Positions 12,524 to 21,172 of a stretch of 64,000 nt of DNA are shown here, piece by piece. The notes beneath the pieces are model-generated. The model was not told the DNA's origin. It searched no databases and was given only the letters and a program-made list of their open reading frames with translations. This DNA is from Hyphomicrobiales bacterium (GTDB lineage: Bacteria; Pseudomonadota; Alphaproteobacteria; Rhizobiales; Beijerinckiaceae). Location: the NCBI GenBank assembly GCA_900466745.1, contig UBNE01000018.1, forward strand, positions 1 through 64,000. Reading direction: 5' to 3'. The position numbers and the translations under genes are program-made. Positions within the stretch are counted from its first letter, which is position 1. Each line of letters starts with the position of its first letter.

Positions 12524-13324
12524 TCAGGCGACCCGCGCGGATTGCGTCGCGGCGAGCAGGTCGCGCAAGGTCGTGATCGTCGAGGAATCGGCGACGCCGT
12601 CGACCTTTTCCGGGCGCCAATGGCGCTGGAAGGCGGCGACGACAGCCTCCAGCCTCTCGTCATAGATCCCATCGACCGTGACGCCGTAGCCGAGCATGGC
12701 GAACATCGCCTGCAGCGCCTCGACCGGCTGGCCGGCCTCGCCGCGGGCGAAGAAGCGTCCGCCCCGGATCGGCGCCGGCTCGACCCAGAGGCCGACGCCG
12801 CCCTCGGCGAACCGCCGCCAGGGGAACTTCTCGCCCGGGTCGATCTTGCGGCCCGGCGCGACGTCCGAATGGGCGAGCACGCGCTCGGGCGGGATCGACC
12901 AGCGCTCGCAGATGTCGCGGCAGAGGGCGAGCGTCGCGGCGATCTGCGCCTCGGGAAAATCGGGCAGGCCGCCGGGATGGCCGGGATTGGCGATCTCGAT
13001 GCCGATCGAGCAGGAATTGATGTCGGCCTCGCCGCCCCAGTGCGAGGCGCCGGCATGCCAGGCGCGGCGCCCCTCGGGCACGAGCTGGAGGGTGTGGCCG
13101 TTCTCGAAGACGAAATAGTGCGAGGAGACCTGCGAGACCGGGTTGCACAGCCATTGCAGCGCTTCGCCCGCGATCGGCATGCCGGTGTAGTGCAGGATCA
13201 GCATGTCCGGGCGCCGGCCGGGCGTGCCGTCGGGCTGCTTGCGCTCGCCATGATTCGGCGAGGGGAAGACCTTGGCGGCGAAGCGGCTGTCCGGCTTCGC
13301 CATGGCGTCGGTGTCATCGTTCAT
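12524..13324 (-). CDS. N-acetylmuramoyl-L-alanine amidase (AmpD/AmiD type) with peptidoglycan-binding domain
   Basis: The 266-residue protein combines an Amidase_2 domain (about 35-190) with a C-terminal PG_binding_1 domain (about 195-255). Zinc-ligand candidates are in MLILHYTGM (His) and in VLAHSDVAPGRKIDPG (His and the downstream Asp region), as in AmpD. There is no signal peptide or lipobox, so it probably works in the cytoplasm on recycled anhydro-muropeptides like AmpD, although the binding domain is more typical of AmiD. It starts six bases from the stop of the J-domain gene upstream on the same strand and is convergent with the acetyltransferase gene. Confidence 0.9.
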   Translation of the reverse strand: MNDDTDAMAKPDSRFAAKVFPSPNHGERKQPDGTPGRRPDMLILHYTGMPIAGEALQWLCNPVSQVSSHYFVFENGHTLQLVPEGRRAWHAGASHWGGEADINSCSIGIEIANPGHPGGLPDFPEAQIAATLALCRDICERWSIPPERVLAHSDVAPGRKIDPGEKFPWRRFAEGGVGLWVEPAPIRGGRFFARGEAGQPVEALQAMFAMLGYGVTVDGIYDERLEAVVAAFQRHWRPEKVDGVADSSTITTLRDLLAATQSARVA

Positions 13325-13330
13325 GGCGAT

Positions 13331-14080
13331 TCAGGCGGGCTGGTGCGACAGGCGGCGGTGGAGGCCGCGCTCGCGCTCGATCGCCTCCCAGGCGGCGTTG
13401 ATGGCGGCGAGGCGCTTCGTCGCGATCGCCACCGCCTCGGCCGGCAGGCCGCGTGCGATCTCGCGGTCAGGATGGTTCTCGGCGACGAGGCGGCGATAGT
13501 GCCGCTTCAGCTCCTCGTCCTTCATCTCGCGGCTGGCGCGGATGACGAGATAGGGATCGTCGCGCCGGCGGAGATGGCGCGCCTCGATGCGGGCGAAGTC
13601 GCTGTCGGCGATGGCGAAGATGCCGGCGACGGCGCGCAGATAGGCATGCTCCGCTTCATGGATGGCGCCGTCGGCCGTGGCGATCAGGAACAGGCCGTCG
13701 AGCACGTCCTCCAGCAGCGCCGGCTCGTCGCGGAAGGCGGCGGCGATCTGCGCGGCATAGGCCTCGAAGCCGGCGCTGGTCTGCTTGGCGAGGTCGAACA
13801 GCGCCTCGACACGCTGCTGCTGCTCGGGCGGGACCTCGACGATGCGCCGGAAGGCCGTGACCTCGTCACAGGTCACGACGCCGTCGGAGCGGGCCATCTT
13901 GGCGGCAAGCGCGACGAGGCCGGTGGTGAAGACGAGCTCGCGCGGGGCAGGCCCGAACGGGGCGCCCTCGCGGTCGATCAGCACATGCCCGGCGAGGGCG
14001 CCGAGAAGGGCGCCGAGCGGGCCGCCGAGCGCGAAGCCCAGACCGCCGCCGCCGAGCGCGCCCCAGAATGATGAAGCCAT
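13331..14080 (-). CDS. TerB and J-domain co-chaperone (DjlA-like)
   Basis: The 249-residue protein begins with a glycine-rich hydrophobic stretch (about 5-35, probably one membrane segment), has a TerB-like helical domain (about 50-160, with ALAAKMARSDGVVTCDEV and an acidic site in TADGAIHEAE) and ends in a J domain with the HPD signature in LVAENHPD (near residue 205), which stimulates DnaK ATPase. This is the DjlA layout. I chose the ATG at 14080 (MASSFWGALGGG) rather than the one at 14128 because the extra residues are not DjlA-like. It is transcribed ahead of the amidase gene with a six-base gap. Confidence 0.87.
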   Translation of the reverse strand: MASSFWGALGGGGLGFALGGPLGALLGALAGHVLIDREGAPFGPAPRELVFTTGLVALAAKMARSDGVVTCDEVTAFRRIVEVPPEQQQRVEALFDLAKQTSAGFEAYAAQIAAAFRDEPALLEDVLDGLFLIATADGAIHEAEHAYLRAVAGIFAIADSDFARIEARHLRRRDDPYLVIRASREMKDEELKRHYRRLVAENHPDREIARGLPAEAVAIATKRLAAINAAWEAIERERGLHRRLSHQPA

Positions 14081-14450
14081 GAAGGGCCGGGTCTCCCGTG
14101 AATCCGTCGCGCCGGAGCGCGGCAGCATGATGTGTGGGGAGAGGCCCGCCGATCAAGGGGGCGGCCGGCATCGCGACCGCCCGCCGCAGGGAATCGCGTC
14201 GTTTCCGGCCGAATAAGGCGAAAGGGCGGCAGTCGGCCGTTTTTGTTGATTCGCGGCCGCGCCTTCGCGCCGGCAAAGTTTACAGGCCCGATCAATACAT
14301 CCGAATACTTGGCAGATAAATATAGAATTCGGCGCGTGCCATGTAATGAAACCTACGAATTTCTTCGGACGAAGTCAGATTATCGACACATTCGATCAGC
14401 AATTGACCGCGCCTTCTCAACGGGCTGGGACAGAAGAGGTTCGGTTCATC
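14081..14450. other. Intergenic region between the J-domain and transglycosylase genes
   Basis: These 370 bases contain no convincing gene. The AT-rich part at 14285-14350 is the likely promoter area of the transglycosylase gene, but I cannot assign -35 and -10 boxes with confidence. Confidence 0.45.
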
Positions 14451-15092
14451 ATGCGGTATATCTTTGGCGGTCTGGCTGCTGCGGTTCTGATTAGCCTTCC
14501 GGCGCTGGCGTCGGCAGAGGAATTCGTGAACGCGGAAACGGATCCCAGGGCACTGCTCGTCCGCGACGCCGAGATCGCCCGCGAAAAGGCGGCTGCGGCC
14601 GGGGGCGCCGGCGAGGCCCGGGCCGTCGCGCAAGGCGCCAGGGCCGAGGCGGGCCGGTCCGATGCGAGGACGGCCAGGGCCGAGCGGCGCGGCTCCGCCC
14701 CGCTCGCCGCTCCCGCCGGCGCAGAGGGCCTGCGTGCGCTGGTCGCCCGCCATGCGGCCGCCAACGGCGTCCCGTTCTCCCTGGCCGACGCCGTGGTGCG
14801 GATCGAGAGCCGCTACAATCCGCGCGCGGCCCATGCCGGCAATTTCGGCCTGATGCAGATCCGCCACCAGACGGCGCGCGGCCTCGGCTATTCCGGCAGC
14901 GCCAGCGGCCTCCTCGATGCCGAGACGAACGCCCGCTACGGCATGAAATACCTCGCCATGGCCTACAGGATGGCCGGCGGCGACACCTGCCGCACGGTGA
15001 TGAAGTACCAGAGCGGCCATATGACCACCCGGATGAGCGGCGCGAACCGGACCTATTGCGCCAAGGTGCGCACGATCACGGCCCGCAACTGA
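14451..15092 (+). CDS. Secreted lytic transglycosylase (SLT domain)
   Basis: This 213-residue protein cleaves peptidoglycan glycan strands in the periplasm, forming anhydro-muropeptides. A signal peptide (MRYIFGGLAAAVLISLPALA, cut near residue 22) precedes an Ala/Arg-rich linker (about 40-90) and a C-terminal SLT domain (about 94-200) with catalytic Glu119 in VRIESRYNP, then FGLMQIR and YGMKYLAMAY. The ATG at 14451 was chosen because the signal peptide begins there and AGAGG lies upstream; an upstream ATG at 14346 would bury the signal. It is smaller than E. coli Slt70 and resembles the single-domain enzymes common in Hyphomicrobiales. Confidence 0.9.
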   Translation: MRYIFGGLAAAVLISLPALASAEEFVNAETDPRALLVRDAEIAREKAAAAGGAGEARAVAQGARAEAGRSDARTARAERRGSAPLAAPAGAEGLRALVARHAAANGVPFSLADAVVRIESRYNPRAAHAGNFGLMQIRHQTARGLGYSGSASGLLDAETNARYGMKYLAMAYRMAGGDTCRTVMKYQSGHMTTRMSGANRTYCAKVRTITARN

Positions 15093-15104
15093 CGCCGTAT
15101 TTTC

Positions 15105-15135
15105 TTCAAGCGAGGCGGCGCCCGCTTCGCTTGAA
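15105..15135. repeat. 14-bp stem hairpin between the transglycosylase gene and rnpB
   Basis: TTCAAGCGAGGCGG (15105-15118) pairs with 15122-15135 with a three-base loop and one G-T pair. There is no T run on the + strand, so it is a weak terminator candidate. The same TTCAAGCGA core occurs in the element at 24129-24166. Confidence 0.7.
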
Positions 15136-15195
15136 AACGCCCTGCCGTCGCGGTCGCGCTTGACGCCGGCCGCGCCAGCGCGCATCTCCCCCTCG

Positions 15196-15583
15196 CCAGT
15201 CGGCCGGACGGCCGCTCTCGCTCGCGAGGGAGGAAAGTCCGGGCTCCACGGAAACACGGTGCCGGATAACGTCCGGCGGGGGCGACCCCAGGGAAAGCGC
15301 CACAGAGATCGAACCGCCGCCGGTTTCGGCCGGCGGTAAGGGTGAAAAGGTGCGGTAAGAGCGCACCGCGGACCCGGCAACGGGGACGGCACGGCAAGCC
15401 CCACCGGGAGCAAAACCGAATAGGGACGATGCTTCCCGCGCAAGCGGGAAGGGGCTGGTTTCTGAGCCTTGTCGTCCGGGTTGGTTGCTCGAGGCGCGCA
15501 GCGATGCGCGTCCCAGAGGAATGGCCGTCACGTCGGGGGAGCGATCTCCCGGCCATCCAGAACCCGGCTTACAGGCCGGCTGG
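15196..15583 (+). ncRNA. rnpB: RNase P RNA component (class A)
   Basis: This is the catalytic RNA that matures tRNA 5' ends. Conserved blocks appear in the right order: GAGGAAAGTCCGGGCTCC (15227-15247 area), the CACAGAGATCGAACC segment, GGTAAGGGTGAAAAGGTGCGG with GGTAAGAGCGCACC, AGAGGAATGGCCGTC, and CAGAACCCGGCTTACAGGCC near the 3' end. The ends were placed from helix P1: CCAGTCGG at 15196-15203 pairs with CCGGCTGG at 15576-15583. A length of about 388 nt is normal. The exact ends could differ by a few bases. Confidence 0.96.
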
Positions 15584-15625
15584 CACCTTCGCTCGCCGAC
15601 GCTTCGGGCGCTCTTTCGGTATCCG

Positions 15626-15731
15626 CGTCATCCCGGGCGACGGCGGGGAGGCGCAGGTCCATGCCTGAACACGCGCCGGAAGCGCTCCGGCCTGGATCCC
15701 GGATCGCCGCTTCGCGGCGTCCGGGATGACG
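15626..15731. repeat. Dispersed palindromic element after rnpB (GTCATCCCGGG family)
   Basis: CGTCATCCCGG at 15626 is mirrored by CCGGGATGACG ending at 15731, with internal GGATCCCGGAT and a GCCGCTTCGCGGC hairpin. Related elements lie at 21014-21154 and 33691-33831. It separates rnpB from the convergent ohr gene. Confidence 0.8.
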
Positions 15732-15756
15732 GCGCATGCGGGGAGGCGATCCGGCC

Positions 15757-16179
15757 TCAGGCGACCGTCGTCTCGACCGCGATATTGCCCTTGGTCGCAT
15801 GCGAATACGGGCAGACGACATGGGCCTTCCTGACGAGGTCCTCGACCACGGCCTTGTCGACGCCCGGGACCGAGACCGTCAGCTTGGCGGCGATGCCGAA
15901 GCCCTGGCCGTCGTCGCGCGGACCGATGCCGATATCGGCCGAGACCTTCGCATCCTCCGAGATCTTCACCTTCTCCTTGCCGGCGACGAATTTCAGCGCG
16001 CCGAGGAAGCAGGCCGAATAGCCCATTGCGAAAAGCTGCTCGGGATTGGTGCCGTCGCCGCCACCGCCGCCCATCTCCTTGGGCGTGTTCAGCACGAGCT
16101 TGACGTTGCCGGTATCGGTCGCGGCCTTGCCTTCGCGGCCGCCGGTGGCGGAACCGTGGGCGGTGTAGAGGATTTTCAT
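15757..16179 (-). CDS. ohr: Organic hydroperoxide resistance peroxidase (Ohr, OsmC family)
   Basis: This 140-residue thiol peroxidase reduces organic hydroperoxides in the cytoplasm. Both catalytic cysteines are present: Cys57 in MGYSACFLGAL and Cys123 in AHVVCPYSHAT, the Ohr pattern rather than the OsmC one. TATGGREGKA near the N terminus and LVLNTPKEMGG also fit. It is divergent from ohrR, with two operator dyads in between, so it is very probably repressed by OhrR and induced by organic peroxides. Confidence 0.96.
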   Translation of the reverse strand: MKILYTAHGSATGGREGKAATDTGNVKLVLNTPKEMGGGGGDGTNPEQLFAMGYSACFLGALKFVAGKEKVKISEDAKVSADIGIGPRDDGQGFGIAAKLTVSVPGVDKAVVEDLVRKAHVVCPYSHATKGNIAVETTVA

Positions 16180-16222
16180 GATGGCCTCCTTCTCTGCGGT
16201 GAAACCGAGGCTTGCTTTTTAG

Positions 16223-16249
16223 ATTGTACACAATTAGATTGTCAACAAT
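16223..16249. promoter_or_regulatory. Two OhrR operator dyads between ohr and ohrR
   Basis: Two copies of ATTGT-N2-ACAAT occur, at 16223-16234 and 16238-16249, with centres 15 bp apart, in the only AT-rich stretch between the divergent genes. The spacing and dyads fit binding of two OhrR dimers over the ohr promoter. Confidence 0.85.
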
Positions 16250-16352
16250 TAATTTAGGGCAGGCCGCCTGAGTTGCGCCGGAGTTGATTGTCGCTTCGGT
16301 TTCCGCTTTGCCTGCGGCGGCGAGGGCGGGGATGACGGTGTCCGGGGGCAGA

Positions 16353-16817
16353 ATGGAGCGCGAGCGCAGGAGCGGGGGCGGCGAACCCAGGCTGGAGCAG
16401 CAGCTCTGCTTCGCGGTCTATCAGGCGAGCCATGCCTTCAACCGCGTCTACCGGCCGGTGCTCGCCGCGCTCGGGCTGACCTATCCGCAATATCTCGTCA
16501 TGCTCGCGCTGTGGGAGGATGACGGGCCGACGGTGAAGGCGCTCGGCGACAGGCTGATGCTGGATTCCGGCACGCTGACGCCGCTGCTGAAGCGCCTCGA
16601 GGCGGCAGGCTTCATCCGGCGCGAGCGCGATGCCGCCGATGAGCGGCAGGTGCGCATCCGGCTCGCGGCGAAGGGTGAGCGGCTGCGCGCACAAGGCTGC
16701 CGGGTGCAGGAGGCGATCGGCCGGGCGCTCGGCGAGGCGGCGCCGACGGCGGAGGCGCTGCGCGATCAGCTCGGCAAGGTCCGCGACGCGCTGCTGGCGG
16801 CCCTGCGCGAAGACTGA
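16353..16817 (+). CDS. ohrR: Organic-peroxide-sensing MarR-family repressor OhrR
   Basis: OhrR represses ohr until its reactive cysteine is oxidised. From the ATG at 16353 the 154-residue protein has Cys19 in [10 protein letters not shown] and tyrosines 23, 33 and 44, matching the Cys15/Tyr19/Tyr29/Tyr40 set of Bacillus OhrR with a constant offset of four. [12 protein letters not shown] and the wing segment [14 protein letters not shown] complete the winged-helix fold. Another start at 16332, with GAGGG upstream, is possible. Only one peroxidatic Cys lies in the N-terminal part; Cys near residue 116 (RAQGCRVQE) could act as the resolving Cys of the two-Cys OhrR class. Confidence 0.94.
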   Translation: MERERRSGGGEPRLEQQLCFAVYQASHAFNRVYRPVLAALGLTYPQYLVMLALWEDDGPTVKALGDRLMLDSGTLTPLLKRLEAAGFIRRERDAADERQVRIRLAAKGERLRAQGCRVQEAIGRALGEAAPTAEALRDQLGKVRDALLAALRED

Positions 16818-17075
16818 CGGGGCAGGTCACAGGGGCGGGCCGGCGCGGCCTGGAGCGCGGGCGGTCGGCTCGCTGCGCCTCCGGAGCGGCTAGCCAGGCG
16901 CATCATGGCGACCTTTCGCCGTGCCCCGCAAAATTCTTGCTGGGCTTCGCCGGCCCTCTCCGCCTTCGGAAGCGGGTTCCGCGGTCCCGATTCTCCCGTG
17001 CTTACGGTTGCTTAACCATAAGGGGCTGTCATGGCGGCGAGCCCTCGCAAGCACCGACTCGTGCTTACGATTCCA
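16818..17075. other. Intergenic region before the mra promoter
   Basis: No gene is visible. A GCTTAACCATAAGG stretch (about 17010-17023) holds a single CtrA-like half-site (TTAACCAT) without a correctly spaced partner. The dcw promoter and MraZ boxes follow. Confidence 0.4.
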
Positions 17076-17103
17076 TTGACGCCCATGATTACCCATGTTA
17101 TCC
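17076..17103 (+). promoter_or_regulatory. Candidate sigma-70 type promoter of the dcw cluster
   Basis: TTGACG (17076-17081) is followed after 16 bp by TTATCC (17098-17103). It lies about 160 bp before the mraZ start and overlaps the MraZ boxes, as expected for an autorepressed mra promoter. The -10 match is moderate. Confidence 0.5.
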
Positions 17104-17115
17104 CAAATCATCCCG
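17082..17115 (-). promoter_or_regulatory. MraZ-box array: four 10-bp-spaced repeats
   Basis: CCCA, CCCA, CCCA and CCCG occur at 17082, 17092, 17102 and 17112, exactly one helical turn apart. Read on the - strand they are TGGG-type direct repeats with 10-bp period, the known MraZ recognition pattern. They overlap the candidate promoter, which suggests autorepression of the dcw operon by MraZ. Confidence 0.8.
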
Positions 17116-17263
17116 TCGAAGCCGGCAGGCAAGTCTCAGATCGGGGTCCGTGTGCCGCGCGGATCCCGGTCGCCGGGCGCCGCTTGCCTGCTTCGACGGG
17201 TGGATTCTTCGCCGTGCGGGCAGGCGCCCCTCGGCGGTGTGGAGAGCAGGCCGGGAGGCGGCG

Positions 17264-17737
17264 TTGACGGACCGCTTCGTCTCGAACTTCACCAACCGGC
17301 TGGACGCCAAGGGGCGCGTCTCCATTCCGTCGAGCTTCCGCTCCGTCCTGGCGAAGGACGGCTACGAGGGGCTCTACGTCCATCAGGGGCTCGACCTGCC
17401 GGCGCTCGACGCGGGCGGCAATGCGCTGCGGGCGACGATCGACGATATCCTGGCGCGCTTCTCGCCGTTCTCGGACGAGTGGGAATTGCTCTCGACGGCG
17501 CTCAACGGCACCTCGGAGGTGCTGAAGATCGACCCGGAAGGGCGCATCGTGCTGAGCGAGGCGCTGAAGGCGCATGCCGGCATCGGCGACGCCGTGACCT
17601 TCGTCGGCCACGGCCACAAATTCCAGATCTGGGAGCCGGAGCGCTTCCGCGCCCATCTCGACGCGGCGCGGACGCGGCTGCGCGACGTCAAGCGCACGCT
17701 CGGCGGGCTGGCTTCGGCGGGAGGCTCGGGCTCATGA
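17264..17737 (+). CDS. mraZ: Transcriptional regulator MraZ
   Basis: MraZ is the first gene of most dcw clusters and represses its own operon. The 157-residue product has two SpoVT/AbrB-like repeats: [22 protein letters not shown] near the N terminus and [15 protein letters not shown] near residue 85-100. I chose the TTG at 17264 because it begins the conserved TDRFVSNF segment and has GGGAGG five bases upstream; the open frame runs further upstream without similarity. The last bases overlap the rsmH start (ATGA). Confidence 0.94.
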   Translation: MTDRFVSNFTNRLDAKGRVSIPSSFRSVLAKDGYEGLYVHQGLDLPALDAGGNALRATIDDILARFSPFSDEWELLSTALNGTSEVLKIDPEGRIVLSEALKAHAGIGDAVTFVGHGHKFQIWEPERFRAHLDAARTRLRDVKRTLGGLASAGGSGS

Positions 17738-18750
17738 CGGAGCGGGGCGAGCCGGCGCGTCATGTCCCGGTGCTGCTGGCGGAGGTGCTGGCCGCGCTCG
17801 CGCCCAGGCCGGGCGGGCGCTATCTCGACGGCACCTTCGGGGCGGGGGGCTACAGCCGGGCGATCCTCGACGCCGCGCCGGATTCGATCCTGCTCGGGCT
17901 CGACCGCGACCCGAGCGCGATCGCCGGCGGGGCCGATCTCGTCGCCGCGATGGCGGGACGGCTGACATTGTCGCAGGCGCGCTTCGGCGATCTCGCCGAG
18001 GAGGCCGAGCGCTTCAGGATGGTGCCGCTCGACGGGGTGGTGCTGGATATCGGCGTCTCGTCGATGCAGATCGACCAGCCGGAGCGCGGCTTCTCCTTCC
18101 GCTTCGACGGGCCGCTCGACATGCGCATGAGCGGCGAGGGGCAGAGCGCCGCCGACATCGTCAACGAGGCCGAGGAAGGACTGCTCGCCAACATCTTCTA
18201 CCATTACGGCGAGGAGCGGCGCTCGCGCGCCGTGGCGCGGGCGCTGGTCGAGGCGCGGCGCAAGGCGCCGCTCGCCACCACCAAGCAGCTCGCCGATCTC
18301 GTCGCCGGCATCGTGCGGGGCGAGCCCGGCGGGGCGCATCCGGCGACGCGGGTGTTCCAGGCGCTGCGCATCGCGGTCAACGACGAGCTCGGCGAGCTGG
18401 TCCGGGCGCTGCACGCGGCCGAGACCGTGCTCAAGCCCGGCGGCCGGCTCGTGGTGGTCACCTTCCATTCGCTGGAGGACCGCATCGTCAAGCAGTTCCT
18501 GGCCGAGCGCTCGGGCCGCGTGCCCGCGGGCTCGCGCCATGCCCCGGCCGCGGCCGCGGCGCGGCCGACCTTCCGCCTGGTCGAGAAGGGCGCGGTCGCG
18601 CCCTCCGAGGCGGAGATGCGGGCCAATCCGCGGGCGCGCTCCGCCAAGCTGCGCGCCGCCGAGCGCAACGAGGCGCCGCCGCGCCGTGCCGAGGCCGGCC
18701 TCGTCGCGCTTGCCGGCATTCCCGAACCCGCGCCCCGCCGGAGATCCTGA
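17734..18750 (+). CDS. rsmH: 16S rRNA (cytosine(1402)-N4)-methyltransferase RsmH
   Basis: RsmH (MraW) methylates N4 of C1402 in the decoding centre of 16S rRNA using SAM. The 338-residue protein begins with [11 protein letters not shown], has the SAM-binding [10 protein letters not shown], then [29 protein letters not shown] and, near the C terminus, [14 protein letters not shown], all family signatures. The ATG at 17734 overlaps the mraZ stop; ftsL starts two bases after its stop. Confidence 0.97.
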   Translation: MTERGEPARHVPVLLAEVLAALAPRPGGRYLDGTFGAGGYSRAILDAAPDSILLGLDRDPSAIAGGADLVAAMAGRLTLSQARFGDLAEEAERFRMVPLDGVVLDIGVSSMQIDQPERGFSFRFDGPLDMRMSGEGQSAADIVNEAEEGLLANIFYHYGEERRSRAVARALVEARRKAPLATTKQLADLVAGIVRGEPGGAHPATRVFQALRIAVNDELGELVRALHAAETVLKPGGRLVVVTFHSLEDRIVKQFLAERSGRVPAGSRHAPAAAAARPTFRLVEKGAVAPSEAEMRANPRARSAKLRAAERNEAPPRRAEAGLVALAGIPEPAPRRRS

Positions 18751-18752
18751 GC

Positions 18753-19139
18753 GTGATCAAGTTTCTCCATGTCATCGCCATCGGCGCGCTGGTCTCCTCG
18801 GCGGTCTATGCCTATACGATCAAATACGAGACGACGCTGGCGACCGAGCATCTGCAGAAGCTCAGGTCCAAGACCCAGCGCGAGCGCGACGCCATCCAGG
18901 TGCTCAAGGCCGAATGGCAGTTCCTCAACCGGCCGGACCGCATCCAGACGCTGGCCGACCGGCATCTCGACCTGCAGGCCTTCCAGGCGACGCAGGTGGT
19001 GAAGCCCTCCGAGATCCCCAATCGCGGGCCCAAGGTCGACGCCATCGGCCGCAAGCTCGAGGATCTCGGCCTCGGCCTGCCGACCGAGACGCCGCGGAGC
19101 GCCAGGACGAGCGCGACCACGCCCGGAGCCATGCCATGA
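18753..19139 (+). CDS. ftsL: Cell division protein FtsL
   Basis: FtsL is a small bitopic divisome protein that forms a complex with FtsB and FtsQ and helps activate FtsWI. The 128-residue product has one N-terminal membrane segment (about 3-21), a short coiled coil with YTIKYETTLATEHLQKL and a conserved LKAEWQFLNRPDRIQTLADRHLDL block typical of alphaproteobacterial FtsL. The start is a GTG two bases after the rsmH stop, and the stop overlaps the ftsI start (ATGA). The Pro/Thr-rich C-terminal tail is variable. Confidence 0.9.
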   Translation: MIKFLHVIAIGALVSSAVYAYTIKYETTLATEHLQKLRSKTQRERDAIQVLKAEWQFLNRPDRIQTLADRHLDLQAFQATQVVKPSEIPNRGPKVDAIGRKLEDLGLGLPTETPRSARTSATTPGAMP

Positions 19140-20965
19140 CCGACAAGACCCGGACCGAACCGGCTTTCGCCACCGAGGCGCAGATCCACGAGGCGCAGAC
19201 CCACGAAGCGCAGGCCTGCGACCACGCGACACCGGCCTATGAGGAGCCGGCACCGCGCTCGCGGCTCGCCTGGCTGCGCGAGGTCTTCCGCATGAGCGGC
19301 CACAAGGCCCAGCCGCGCGTCGGGCTGGTCATCCTCGGCTTCTCGGTCCTGTTCATCGCGATCACCGGCCGGCTCGCCCTGCTGGCGACGCTGCCGAACG
19401 AGCAGGTCGGCATCCGCCGCGCCAGCTCGAACGCGATCTCGGCGGCGCGCCCCGACATCGTCGACCGAAACGGCGAGATCCTCGCCACGGATATCGGCGT
19501 CGTCTCGGTCTTCGCCGAGCCGCGCAAGATCCTCGACAAGGACGAGGCGACCGAGCTGCTGACCGCCGTGCTGCCCGATCTCGACGCCAAGGACCTGCGC
19601 GACAAGCTCGGCACCAAGAAGGGCTTCGTCTGGGTCAAGCGCGAGATCACGCCGCGCCAGCAGGCCGAGGTCTACCGCCTCGGCATCCCCGGCGTCGGCT
19701 TCCTGCCCGAGCACAAGCGGGTCTATCCGAACGGCCCGGCCGCCGCCCATGTCCTCGGCTTCGCCAATATCGACAATATCGGCATCGCCGGCATGGAGAA
19801 GTATATCGATTCGCAGGGGCTGCAGGACCTGAACGGCGCCGGCCTCGCCAGCGAGGCGAGCGACCTCAAGCCGGTCAGGCTCTCGATCGACCTGCGCGTC
19901 GAGCACGTGCTGCGCGACGAGCTGGTCAAGGGCATGGAGCGCTTCAGGGCGATCGCGGCGGCGGGCGCGATCATGGACGTGACCACCGGCGAGGTGCTGG
20001 CGCTGGTCTCGCTGCCGGACTTCGACCCCAACAACCCGGTCGACGCGCTGGAGAAGGACCGCATCAACCGGATGAATGTCGGCGTCTACGAGATGGGCTC
20101 GACCTTCAAGGCGCTGACCATCGCGATGGCGCTGGATTCCGGCAAGGTCAACATCAACTCGACCTTCTCGACCGCCGGCGGGATGATGCGCTTCGGCCGC
20201 CAGGTCATCAAGGAATACCACGGCACCGGCCGCACCCTGACCGTGCCCGAGGTCTTCGTGCACTCGTCCAATATGGGCTCGATCAAGATGGCGCTCGCCG
20301 TCGGCGTCGACGGGCACAAGGCCTTCCTGAAGAAGATGATGCAGCTCGACCGCATGCAGACCGAGCTGCCGGAGAGCGCCGCGCCGATCGTCCCGCAGCG
20401 CTGGGGCGAGATCAACACCGCGACCATCGCCTTCGGCCACGGCCTCGCGGTGGCGCCGCTGCAGGCGCTCGCCGCCGTCGCCGCGCTGGTCAATGGCGGC
20501 TATCTGATGAAGCCGACCTTCCTGAAGCGCTCGCAGGAGGACGCGATGAAGGTCGCGACCCGGGTGATCAAGCCGGAGACCTCCGAGGCGCTGCGCTACA
20601 TCATGCGCATCAACGGCGAGCGGGGCTCGGCGCGCAAGGCCGACGTGCCCGGCTATTTCGTCGGCGGCAAGACCGGCACGGCCGAGAAGGTCATCAACGG
20701 CCGCTACGCCAAGAACAAGAACTTCACCACCTTCACGGCGATCCTCCCGTCGGACAAGCCGAAATACCTGTTCCTCGCCATCTATGACGAGCCGAAGGGC
20801 TATGCCGAGAGCGGCGGCTATTCGACCGCGGCCTGGAACGGCGGCGTCACCACCGGCAAGCTGATCGAGCGCGCGGCGCCGCTGCTCGGCGTCACGCCGC
20901 GCTTCGAGCCGCCGCCCTCGCCCTTCCCGCTGATGGCGAAGCTGGGAGCGTGGGGTTCGCGGTAG
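19136..20965 (+). CDS. ftsI: Peptidoglycan D,D-transpeptidase FtsI (penicillin-binding protein 3)
   Basis: FtsI cross-links septal peptidoglycan in the periplasm together with FtsW. The 609-residue class B PBP has a cytoplasmic tail, one membrane segment (about 61-83), the pedestal domain beginning ARPDIVDRNGE (104-114) and a transpeptidase domain with the three active-site motifs: S322-T-F-K325, S377-S-N379 and K512-T-G514. The cytoplasmic tail carries three short EAQ repeats (residues 14-27) with no known role. It overlaps ftsL by four bases and is followed by a palindromic repeat before murE. Confidence 0.96.
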   Translation: MTDKTRTEPAFATEAQIHEAQTHEAQACDHATPAYEEPAPRSRLAWLREVFRMSGHKAQPRVGLVILGFSVLFIAITGRLALLATLPNEQVGIRRASSNAISAARPDIVDRNGEILATDIGVVSVFAEPRKILDKDEATELLTAVLPDLDAKDLRDKLGTKKGFVWVKREITPRQQAEVYRLGIPGVGFLPEHKRVYPNGPAAAHVLGFANIDNIGIAGMEKYIDSQGLQDLNGAGLASEASDLKPVRLSIDLRVEHVLRDELVKGMERFRAIAAAGAIMDVTTGEVLALVSLPDFDPNNPVDALEKDRINRMNVGVYEMGSTFKALTIAMALDSGKVNINSTFSTAGGMMRFGRQVIKEYHGTGRTLTVPEVFVHSSNMGSIKMALAVGVDGHKAFLKKMMQLDRMQTELPESAAPIVPQRWGEINTATIAFGHGLAVAPLQALAAVAALVNGGYLMKPTFLKRSQEDAMKVATRVIKPETSEALRYIMRINGERGSARKADVPGYFVGGKTGTAEKVINGRYAKNKNFTTFTAILPSDKPKYLFLAIYDEPKGYAESGGYSTAAWNGGVTTGKLIERAAPLLGVTPRFEPPPSPFPLMAKLGAWGSR

Positions 20966-21013
20966 CGCTTGACCATGGGCGGCTCGACCGTCCAGTTGGG
21001 CTCAAACCCGGGA

Positions 21014-21154
21014 GTCATCCCGGCCGGAGCGAAGCGGAGAGCCGGGATCCATGCCAGAGCCTTTGACGGAGATGTTCCGGCATGGATCCCGGGTCTCGCG
21101 GAGCCTGCCCTTGGGCCGATCGCAGATCGGACCCGAGGGGTCGCCCGGGATGAC
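21014..21154. repeat. Dispersed palindromic element between ftsI and murE (GTCATCCCGG family)
   Basis: GTCATCCCGG at 21014 is mirrored by CCGGGATGAC ending at 21154; inside are GGATCCATGCC and GGCATGGATCC, also mirrored. It is related to the copies at 15626-15731 and 33691-33831 and occupies almost the whole ftsI-murE gap, inside the dcw transcript. Confidence 0.82.
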
Positions 21155-21172
21155 AGCGGAATGGTAGAGGCA

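Noticed and set aside
15105-15135. Rho-independent terminator after the transglycosylase gene
   Set aside because: The stem is strong but there is no T run downstream; it fits better as a repeat-type hairpin.
17002-17015. CtrA site before the mra promoter
   Set aside because: TTAC-N6-TTAA has the wrong spacing and an imperfect left half; only a single good half-site is present.
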